This document shows, piece by piece, positions 27,741-33,908 of a stretch of DNA of 33,908 nt (positions within the stretch are counted from its first letter, which is position 1; every line of letters begins with the position of its first letter). Source of the stretch: Pseudoalteromonas sp. G4 (lineage in GTDB: Bacteria > Pseudomonadota > Gammaproteobacteria > Enterobacterales > Alteromonadaceae); the NCBI RefSeq assembly GCF_028875915.1, contig NZ_JAPEHW010000044.1, forward strand, positions 1-33,908, given 5' to 3'. The notes below the pieces were generated by a model. That model was not told where the DNA came from and made no database searches. It saw only the letters and a list, made by a program, of their open reading frames with translations. A program made the translations under genes and the position numbers.

Positions 27741-28943
27741 TTACTTGTTATTCATTGCAGAAATTCTACTGCTTAATGAAAATAGACGAATAAACCCTTC
27801 GGCATGTGATTGATCGTAAACATCATCTTCACCGAAAGTCGCAAAGTCTTCGCTGTACAACGAGTTTTCAGACTGCTTTTGTACTGCAGTCACTTGACCT
27901 TTATAGAGCTTCAATACCACTTCACCACTTGCAAGTGTAGAGAAGGCTTCTGCTGCCGCTAAAATTGAATCTTTTAGTGGCGTAAACCAACGACCGTCAT
28001 AAACAAGGTGCGAGAACTCATTGGCTAGGGTGTCTTTCCATTTGCGACTGGTTTTATCAAGTACGAGCTCATCAATTGCCTGAAGTGCCGCCATAATTAC
28101 TGTACCCCCTGGGGTTTCGTAACAACCGCGTGACTTCATACCAACTAGGCGGTTTTCAACAATATCAACACGACCAATACCATGGGGTGCTGCAATTTCG
28201 TTTAGCGTAGTAAGCACTTGAAACGGCGACATTTTCTCGCCATTGACCGCTATCACTTCACCATTTTTAATGCTCAATTGAACAAGCAGAGACTCATTTG
28301 GCGCTTGTTCAGGAGAGTTTGTCCATGTCCACACTTGGTCGCTCGGTTGACACCATGGATCTTCAAGCTCGCCACCTTCGTGTGAAATATGCCATGCGTT
28401 TGCATCGCGGCTATAAATTTTAGTAGCCGATGCCGAGCACGGAATATTTCGCTCAGCAAGGTAATCAAGCAGTGATTCACGACTTGATAAATCCCACTCA
28501 CGCCAAGGTGCAATTACTTTTAAATCTGGAGCAAGAGCTGCGAAACAACTTTCAAAACGCACTTGGTCATTGCCTTTACCGGTACAACCGTGAGAAAGCG
28601 CATCAGCACCTACTTTACGTGCCACTTCAACTTGTGCTTTAGCAATAATAGGACGTGCCATTGACGTACCGAGTAGATAAGTCCCCTCATAGATTGCACC
28701 CGTTTTAAGCGTTGGGTAAATATAATCGGCAACTAGCTCGTCTTTTAAATCAACGATATGGCATTCAGATGCACCTGATGCTATCGCTTTTGCTTCTACG
28801 CCTTCTAACTCTTCAGCGCCTTGGCCTACATCGGCAACAAATGCCACTACTTCACAGTTATAATTTTCTTTTAACCATGGCACGATAGCCGAGGTATCAA
28901 GACCACCTGAGTATGCTAGTACAACTTTTTTAATAGAACTCAT
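27741..28943 (-). CDS. argG: Argininosuccinate synthase
   Basis: Joins citrulline and aspartate, with ATP, to argininosuccinate. The 400-residue protein is of the common short ArgG type, with the ATP pyrophosphatase P-loop [11 protein letters not shown] (10-20), [13 protein letters not shown] (about 118-130) and the conserved [21 protein letters not shown] with its downstream [13 protein letters not shown]. It is the fourth gene of the arginine operon; AAGGA lies upstream of the ATG, and there are 12 bases to argF and 31 to argH. Cytoplasmic tetramer in known relatives. Confidence 0.97.
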   Translation of the reverse strand: MSSIKKVVLAYSGGLDTSAIVPWLKENYNCEVVAFVADVGQGAEELEGVEAKAIASGASECHIVDLKDELVADYIYPTLKTGAIYEGTYLLGTSMARPIIAKAQVEVARKVGADALSHGCTGKGNDQVRFESCFAALAPDLKVIAPWREWDLSSRESLLDYLAERNIPCSASATKIYSRDANAWHISHEGGELEDPWCQPSDQVWTWTNSPEQAPNESLLVQLSIKNGEVIAVNGEKMSPFQVLTTLNEIAAPHGIGRVDIVENRLVGMKSRGCYETPGGTVIMAALQAIDELVLDKTSRKWKDTLANEFSHLVYDGRWFTPLKDSILAAAEAFSTLASGEVVLKLYKGQVTAVQKQSENSLYSEDFATFGEDDVYDQSHAEGFIRLFSLSSRISAMNNK

Positions 28944-28955
28944 GTTACCGATTCC

Positions 28956-29876
28956 TTACACAAAATTTGGATTTAATAAACTTACAAGCAATGCATTTTG
29001 CGCATGCATACGGTTTTCAGCTTGTTGTATTATGAATGATTTTTCACCGTCCATTACCTCTGAGGTAATTTCAAATTCACGGTGTGCAGGCTGACAATGC
29101 AGTACGCTTGACGCACCTGTCATATCAACCAGTTTTTGATTAATTTGGTACGGCATGTACTTTTCTTTTACCAATTCTAATGGTGTGTTATCACCCATTG
29201 ACACCCAAGTATCTGCGTAGAGTGCGTTTGAGCCAACGGCCGCTTCAATGCGGTCACTCACCAATACTGACGCACCATTTTGTGCTGCGATTGCTTCAGC
29301 CTGCTTTAAAATTTGCGCATCAGGAGAGGCGCCTTTAGGGCACACAGCCACAAAGTCGGTACCGAGACTTGCAGCTAATAACATTAGAGAATGCGTAACA
29401 TTGTTACCTTCACCTAAATAAGCCAGTTTTAATTGGCTTACATCGCCGTAGATTTCTGTTAGTGTCAGAAAATCGGCAAGTGCTTGGCATGGGTGATATA
29501 AGTCACACAAGCTATTCACTACAGGCACAGATGAAAACTCACCGAGAGTTTCCAGCGTACTGTGCGACATAACCCGTGCAACAATGCCATCCGCCCAAGT
29601 AGAAATATTCAGGGCAAAATCCTTTACTGATTCACGCTGCCCCATGGCACCATTTTGTTGATCAAGATATACCGCATGACCACCGAGTTTGTTAATACCG
29701 ATATCGAATGACAAACGCGTGCGTAAACTTGGTTTTTCAAACAAGGTTACTACAGATTTACCTTTTAGCGATTCGGCGAAATCCGTTGGGTTGTTTTTAA
29801 TTTGTAATGCTAAATTAAGTAATTTTAAGTTGGCTTCTTTGTTTAGTTCTAAGCCTGTTATAAATTGTTGAGTCAT
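28956..29876 (-). CDS. argF: Ornithine carbamoyltransferase
   Basis: Transfers a carbamoyl group to ornithine, giving citrulline. The 306-residue protein has the carbamoyl-phosphate loop FEKPSLRTRLSF (46-57), HPCQAL (128-133), the ornithine-side loop DTWVSMGD (222-229) and HCQPAHRE (260-267). Two positions differ from the textbook motifs: SLRTR rather than STRTR, and HCQP rather than HCLP. The SMG loop is retained and argues for ornithine rather than N-acetylornithine as substrate. argE in the same regulon, which releases ornithine, agrees. AGGA precedes the ATG. It lies between argB (8 bases) and argG (12 bases). Confidence 0.93.
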   Translation of the reverse strand: MTQQFITGLELNKEANLKLLNLALQIKNNPTDFAESLKGKSVVTLFEKPSLRTRLSFDIGINKLGGHAVYLDQQNGAMGQRESVKDFALNISTWADGIVARVMSHSTLETLGEFSSVPVVNSLCDLYHPCQALADFLTLTEIYGDVSQLKLAYLGEGNNVTHSLMLLAASLGTDFVAVCPKGASPDAQILKQAEAIAAQNGASVLVSDRIEAAVGSNALYADTWVSMGDNTPLELVKEKYMPYQINQKLVDMTGASSVLHCQPAHREFEITSEVMDGEKSFIIQQAENRMHAQNALLVSLLNPNFV

Positions 29877-29884
29877 TATTTTTC

Positions 29885-30646
29885 CTATGGCGTAATCTTG
29901 GTTCCAACATGCTCACCATTGAGCAATGCGATTAAGTTTTCTGGCTTTTGCCAGCTCGAGATATAAACGCCACGTCGTAAATGTTGAGCAGCTTGCAAGC
30001 TGGTATTTACTTTTACCTGCATGCCACCTTTAATGACTCCTTCTTCAATCAGTTTAGAAATTTCATCACTTGATAACTGATGTAATGGATTGAGCTTGTT
30101 ATCTAATACCGCTTCCACATCGGTCATAAAAATAAGTTCTGCGTCGAGTAACTGCGCGATACTTGCCGCCGCTTCATCGGCATTCACGTTGTACCAATTG
30201 CCTTCTAAGTCAAAACCAATCGAGCTCACAATTGGAAAACAGCCCGCATCAAGTAACGACTTAATCACGCTGGCATCGTTTTCAATGCAAGTACCCACTT
30301 GGCCAAGGGCTTTAAGTTTTTGTTCGCTGATAAGCCCTGCTTCAAAAAGACTTAAGCCAACAGGTTTAAAGCCATTGCTAATTGCAGCACCCATAAGTTG
30401 TTTATTTGCACACCCAGCTAACGCACCCACAATATAGGGCATTTGTTCACGCGGACTAATACGCAGGCCAAGGTGTTTTGAGGTTACAAACCCGGCATCG
30501 CTTAACCAGCTATCAACAAGCGACCCACCGCCATGCACTAAAATAAATTTGTCTTCAGGTTTTTGATGTAATACATCAATAAGTGCTTTTGCTGCATCAA
30601 TGTTATTTAATACGGCACCGCCTAGCTTAATTACCCAATTAGCCAT
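29885..30646 (-). CDS. argB: Acetylglutamate kinase
   Basis: Phosphorylates N-acetylglutamate, the second step of arginine synthesis. The 253-residue amino-acid kinase has IKLGGAVL (6-13), the glycine-rich VHGGGSLVDSWL (37-48), a nucleotide-binding FMTDVEAVLD and GGMQVKVNTSLQA near the C-terminus. The short length and absence of an N-terminal extension match the E. coli type (258), usually insensitive to arginine. Its AAGGAG ribosome binding site and start lie inside the end of argC (8-base overlap). Confidence 0.97.
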   Translation of the reverse strand: MANWVIKLGGAVLNNIDAAKALIDVLHQKPEDKFILVHGGGSLVDSWLSDAGFVTSKHLGLRISPREQMPYIVGALAGCANKQLMGAAISNGFKPVGLSLFEAGLISEQKLKALGQVGTCIENDASVIKSLLDAGCFPIVSSIGFDLEGNWYNVNADEAAASIAQLLDAELIFMTDVEAVLDNKLNPLHQLSSDEISKLIEEGVIKGGMQVKVNTSLQAAQHLRRGVYISSWQKPENLIALLNGEHVGTKITP

Positions 30647-31655
30647 GTTTCACTCCTTGAAAACCAGTATGAGCTGGCAAACCTAAAGTTAAATTAATAC
30701 ATTGCAGCGCTTGGCCAGAGGCGCCTTTAAGTAAGTTATCTATCGCAGAAATAACAATGAGTTGGTCGCCCTGTAACTGCCAACCAATATCAACAAATGG
30801 AGTGTTCTCAACACCTTTAATTGATGGAATTGCATCGTCAAGTAAACGAATTAAAGGTTCATCAGCTAGCACTTGATATGACTCTGCAATTTGTTTTGCA
30901 GTAGTACCATGCTTTACTTTGACATAGATGGTTTCAAGAATGCCGCGTTTAAAATTGCCTAAATGCGGTGTAAACAGCACCTTGTGATCAAGGTATTTTT
31001 CAATTTCTGGGCCGTGTCTGTGATTAAATAAACCGTAAGGCTTTAGGCTCACTTCGCAAAAGTGGGTTGCCACATTGGCTTTACGACCAGCACCCGTCAC
31101 CCCAGAAACCGCATTGATAATCACAGTATCATCAGAAAGTAAGCTAGCCTGCTTTAATGGTTTAAGGGCATTGAGTGCAGCTGTAGGATAACAACCAGGT
31201 ACCGCAACCAACTGCGCATCTTTAATTTTGTCCTTTTGCCATTCAACTAGGCCATAAACGGCTTGTTCTAATAACTCAGGGCTGGTGTGCTTAAAGCCAT
31301 AATAGGTTTCATAATCATCATTTGATGACAAACGAAAACCACCCGATAAATCGAATACTTTCTTGCCCATCGCTACAAACTTAGGCGCAAGCTCCACACT
31401 CACTGAGTGCTCAGTGCATAGGCAAATGGCATCAGCATTTTGTTCGATTACTGAAAATGCCTCACTATTTAACGGCGCTAATTCACCTGCAACAATGCCA
31501 TTTAGTTCGGGGTAAAGACTAGCAAGCGATTTACCTTTATCTAGGCTATTTTCTGACACATACATACCCACTAACTTTAGCGAGTTATGTAGAGAGATTA
31601 ATTTGGCAAGTTCAGCACCTGAGTAACCGCTTGCACCAACGATAACGATATTCAT
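30639..31655 (-). CDS. argC: N-acetyl-gamma-glutamyl-phosphate reductase
   Basis: NADPH-dependent reductase, third step of the arginine pathway. The 338-residue protein starts MNIVIVGASGYSGAELAKLI with the nucleotide loop (7-16). It carries the catalytic cysteine C155 in AVPGCYPTAALNAL and the conserved FNHRHGPEIEKYL region and HLGNFKRGILETIYV. GGA lies 7 bases before the ATG. It is the first gene of argCBFGH and diverges from argE; the intergenic region holds two ArgR-like boxes and overlapping promoters. It overlaps argB by 8 bases. Confidence 0.97.
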   Translation of the reverse strand: MNIVIVGASGYSGAELAKLISLHNSLKLVGMYVSENSLDKGKSLASLYPELNGIVAGELAPLNSEAFSVIEQNADAICLCTEHSVSVELAPKFVAMGKKVFDLSGGFRLSSNDDYETYYGFKHTSPELLEQAVYGLVEWQKDKIKDAQLVAVPGCYPTAALNALKPLKQASLLSDDTVIINAVSGVTGAGRKANVATHFCEVSLKPYGLFNHRHGPEIEKYLDHKVLFTPHLGNFKRGILETIYVKVKHGTTAKQIAESYQVLADEPLIRLLDDAIPSIKGVENTPFVDIGWQLQGDQLIVISAIDNLLKGASGQALQCINLTLGLPAHTGFQGVKHG

Positions 31656-31781
31656 ATTTTTTCCAAAAAACTAAAAAAGGGTTATTAAGACAAGTTTTAA
31701 TAAAGTGTTATCGTCGTAAAGTTGATTTATGCATGCTGTTAGTCTCGGTACTAATTATTTCAAAAAAATGAATTGAATCGC

Positions 31782-31810
31782 AGAATAAACCAATGTAAAT
31801 TTATATTCAA
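31782..31810 (-). promoter_or_regulatory. Predicted promoter of argCBFGH
   Basis: On the minus strand, TTGAAT (31805-31810) and TATTCT (31782-31787) are separated by exactly 17 bases. The -35 lies inside the first ArgR-like box, so repressor binding would block RNA polymerase. This leaves a leader of about 120 bases before argC. Confidence 0.5.
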
Positions 31811-31832
31811 CTTTTTTGCATAATTATTTATA
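31794..31832. promoter_or_regulatory. Tandem ArgR operator (two ARG boxes) between argC and argE
   Basis: Two 18-bp matches to the ARG box palindrome TNTGAAT-N4-ATTCANA are separated by 3 bp, the spacing known for ArgR hexamer operators. Box 1 (31794-31811) is TGTAAAT-TTAT-ATTCAAC and box 2 (31815-31832) is TTTGCAT-AATT-ATTTATA; each half-site has one mismatch. They overlap both divergent arginine promoters. Confidence 0.75.
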
Positions 31833-31834
31833 AC
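31806..31834 (+). promoter_or_regulatory. Predicted promoter of argE
   Basis: TTCAAC (31806-31811) and TATAAC (31829-31834) are 17 bases apart, with the -10 ending 15 bases before the argE ATG. The leader would be very short. Both elements fall in the ArgR boxes. Confidence 0.45.
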
Positions 31835-31849
31835 TTTTTTGAGTAGATA

Positions 31850-33010
31850 ATGTCACATATGAATTTTATGGAAATGTATCGCGCGTTAATTGCTGCACCT
31901 TCGATTAGTGCAACAGTGCCATCATTAGATATGAGCAACCGCGAAGTTATTAATTTGTTAGCCAGCTGGTGCGAATCTCTTGGCTTCACAATTGAAATAA
32001 CCGAACTTGAAGCAAGCCCAGGAAAATACAATTTAGCGGCAAAATTAGGTAGTGGTGATGGCGGCTTAATGCTGGCAGGTCATACCGATACAGTACCATT
32101 TGATGATAGCCGGTGGCAGTTTGATCCGTTTAAGCTCAGCGAACAAGACAATAAACTTTTCGGTTTAGGTAGTATTGATATGAAAGGTTTTTTTGCATTT
32201 GTAATTAATGCATTGCAAGAAATTGAGGCTGAGGTAGGGCTCACAAACATTAAACAACCTATCACCATTTTAGCGACCGCAGATGAAGAAACCACAATGG
32301 CTGGCGCAATTGAAATTGCCAAGCAGAAAAAATTAAGACCTAGCCGCTGCATTATTGGTGAGCCAACTGATATGGTACCTGTGTATACACACAAAGGGCA
32401 TATGTCGACGGCCATTCGCATTACAGGCAAGGCAGGTCACAGCTCAGATCCTGATGCAGGTCTAAATGCGATTGAAGTTATGCATTTAGTAATAGCACAG
32501 CTATTAAAATTAAAAGAAGATATAAAGAATAAATATTCATTTTCAGACTTTAAGATTCCTTACCCAACATTAAACCTTGGACATATTCATGGTGGTGACA
32601 ATGCCAACCGCATCTGCGGCTGTTGTGAACTGCACATTGATATGCGGCCGATACCAGGAATTAGTATTGCTGAACTTCAAGCCATGTTGTTGCAGGCGGT
32701 TGCACCTATCAATGAAAAATACCCTAATGCCGTTGCGGTTATTGATTTACATGACCCTATTCCGGCGTTTTCTGGCTCTACCGATAGCAGTTTAGTAAAA
32801 CTTGCTGAGAAGCTTTCAGGTGAAAAAGCACAAGCGGTGAATTACTGCACCGAAGCACCTTTTTTACAACAATTAGGCTGTGAGACTATTGTTATGGGGC
32901 CTGGGTCAATCCAGCAAGCGCATCAGCCTGATGAGTTTTTAGCAATGGAAAAAATCAAACCCAGCCAAGAAATAATTAAGCAATTGATTTTTCAGTCTTG
33001 CTTTGAATAA
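31850..33010 (+). CDS. argE: Acetylornithine deacetylase
   Basis: Zinc peptidase-family enzyme (M20) that hydrolyses N-acetylornithine to ornithine and acetate. The 386-residue protein begins [20 protein letters not shown], colinear with E. coli ArgE. The metal ligands are H78 and D80 (AGHTDTVP), D110 (GSIDMKG) and the catalytic glutamate pair 146-147 (DEETTMAG). [15 protein letters not shown] and the central dimerisation domain follow. An in-frame ATG at 31859 is an alternative start; GAG lies before the first. It is divergent from argCBFGH and probably co-repressed by ArgR. It converges on the GAF gene with four bases between stop codons. Confidence 0.96.
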   Translation: MSHMNFMEMYRALIAAPSISATVPSLDMSNREVINLLASWCESLGFTIEITELEASPGKYNLAAKLGSGDGGLMLAGHTDTVPFDDSRWQFDPFKLSEQDNKLFGLGSIDMKGFFAFVINALQEIEAEVGLTNIKQPITILATADEETTMAGAIEIAKQKKLRPSRCIIGEPTDMVPVYTHKGHMSTAIRITGKAGHSSDPDAGLNAIEVMHLVIAQLLKLKEDIKNKYSFSDFKIPYPTLNLGHIHGGDNANRICGCCELHIDMRPIPGISIAELQAMLLQAVAPINEKYPNAVAVIDLHDPIPAFSGSTDSSLVKLAEKLSGEKAQAVNYCTEAPFLQQLGCETIVMGPGSIQQAHQPDEFLAMEKIKPSQEIIKQLIFQSCFE

Positions 33011-33014
33011 CTCA

Positions 33015-33908
33015 TCAAATAGCCTGATCATGCAGTTTTAAAAACGCATTAAAAATTAGCTCATCAATATCACAAAATGGTGAGCTATCTATTACGCCTG
33101 TAATGAACTCAATTTTATTATCGTAGTTTTTTGCATGACTTAATTGATTTAGCTGCTTTACTAAATCATTAACTTTACTTTGCGTATTAATTTTATTTGC
33201 ATTACTAACCAATGCCACAAAACTATTCTCATCATAATGTGCGATTAGATCAGTCGCACGTAAATTAGCTTTAAATACATCCGCAGTGGTGCGTAAAAAC
33301 GTATTATACTTTTCGACATCTTGCTTGTAGCTTAATAACCCCTTCATAAAGAGATACACCACTGACACTTTGAGGTTTAATTTCTGACAAACCTTCAAAC
33401 TAACAGGTGCTAGCAATTTAAAACCAGCCTTATTTGAAAGACCAGATACTTCATCCATAGTATTTGCAATCTTATGAACAAGCTCTAACTCAACTAATAC
33501 AGCCAGCTCACGTAATAACGAAATATCATCCGTGCTGAAATCGCGAGGTTTTGTATCAATAATGCATAAGGTTCCCAAACGCTCACCATTATCATGAGCA
33601 AGTGGTATGCCAGCATAAAAACGAATAAATGGCGCACCTGTTACTAACGGATTATCCGCAAAACGAATGTCATTAAGCGTGTCATTCACCACAAACGCTT
33701 GATCACTCAAGATTGCATGGCCGCAAAATGAAATATCACGCGGAGTTTCATTGACTTCGAGCCCAATACACGACTTAAACCACTGTCGTTCATTATCAAC
33801 TAAGGATACTAACGCGATGGGTACATTAAACATATTGGCAGCTATTTGGGTAATTCTATCCAAACGTTCTTCAGCAGGGGTGTCGAGCACATTCAAACTT
33901 TGCAGCGT
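33015..33908 (-). CDS. GAF domain protein with degenerate GGDEF domain (5' end beyond window)
   Basis: Partial gene: the frame is open to the window edge, and the residues before NVLDTPAEERLDRITQ (TLQSL) match the family pattern 'LxxLxVLDTPxEERFDRIT', so the true start lies past 33908. Visible residues 1-150 are a GAF domain of the type common in sensor kinases and diguanylate cyclases (FNVPIALVSLVDNERQWFKS, FCGHAI, FYAGIPLAHDNGERLGTLC). The C-terminal 140 residues have the layout of a GGDEF domain, but the signature is HYDENSF instead of RxGGDEF, so cyclase activity is unlikely. It may act as a c-di-GMP or GTP sensor, or as a scaffold. It converges on argE. Confidence 0.8.
   Translation of the reverse strand, partial: TLQSLNVLDTPAEERLDRITQIAANMFNVPIALVSLVDNERQWFKSCIGLEVNETPRDISFCGHAILSDQAFVVNDTLNDIRFADNPLVTGAPFIRFYAGIPLAHDNGERLGTLCIIDTKPRDFSTDDISLLRELAVLVELELVHKIANTMDEVSGLSNKAGFKLLAPVSLKVCQKLNLKVSVVYLFMKGLLSYKQDVEKYNTFLRTTADVFKANLRATDLIAHYDENSFVALVSNANKINTQSKVNDLVKQLNQLSHAKNYDNKIEFITGVIDSSPFCDIDELIFNAFLKLHDQAI

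Noticed and set aside
31772..31789. Third ARG box upstream of the tandem pair
   Set aside because: Only the left half (ATTGAAT) resembles the consensus; the right half does not match, so it is at most a half-site.

Overview
The window is chromosomal DNA from a marine gammaproteobacterium, most likely Alteromonadales and probably Pseudoalteromonas or a close relative. This is inferred from the moderately AT-rich base composition, an argC-B-F-G-H operon whose argH carries a fused acetyltransferase domain, a kdkA/hldE/gmhA/gmhB heptose-Kdo core gene set, and orthologues of many E. coli/Vibrio housekeeping genes. I saw no rRNA, tRNA, CRISPR array, prophage or insertion sequence. About 34 genes are supported, mostly core metabolism and envelope biogenesis, with a few accessory or unknown ORFs.

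Layout. 1-900: the start of ftsY (minus, cut by the window edge) diverges from rsmD. 916-3700: a YjaG/DUF416 gene, an orphan 463-residue coiled-coil protein and a small DUF2721 membrane protein. 3822-5305: a response regulator with DUF3369 and HD-GYP domains, split by an internal deletion and frameshift. 5432-7027: a LysR regulator and a 2OG-Fe(II) oxygenase. 7017-8983: ubiC-ubiA (ubiquinone) and an isolated FliL-domain protein. 9013-12497: kbl, tdh and glpE-glpG on the minus strand, divided by intrinsic terminators; kbl and tdh degrade threonine to glycine.

12732-24580 is a lipopolysaccharide inner-core region in several transcription units. gmhA-hldE and gmhB make ADP-heptose. Two GT9 glycosyltransferases, WaaA and the Kdo kinase KdkA build or decorate the Kdo-heptose core. 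Two different Wzi-family outer-membrane proteins flank the second half. coaD, a DUF1415 gene and a TetR regulator are interspersed.

24624-25453 holds an AT-rich pair of unknowns: a 5-TM membrane protein and a 68-residue peptide with a long structured leader. 25844-33010 is the arginine regulon: argCBFGH(A) on the minus strand diverges from argE across a tandem ArgR-like operator overlapping two back-to-back promoters. The window ends in a GAF protein with a degenerate GGDEF domain that runs off the right edge.

Many start codons were moved from the longest open frame to positions supported by a ribosome binding site or family alignment (kbl, tdh, ubiC, coaD, the TetR gene, DUF1415, the first Wzi gene and the 2OG oxygenase). 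Nothing here is clearly a new defence or mobile system. The items most worth a second look are the broken HD-GYP regulator, the small-peptide/membrane-protein pair, the orphan coiled-coil protein, and hairpins placed against start or stop codons.
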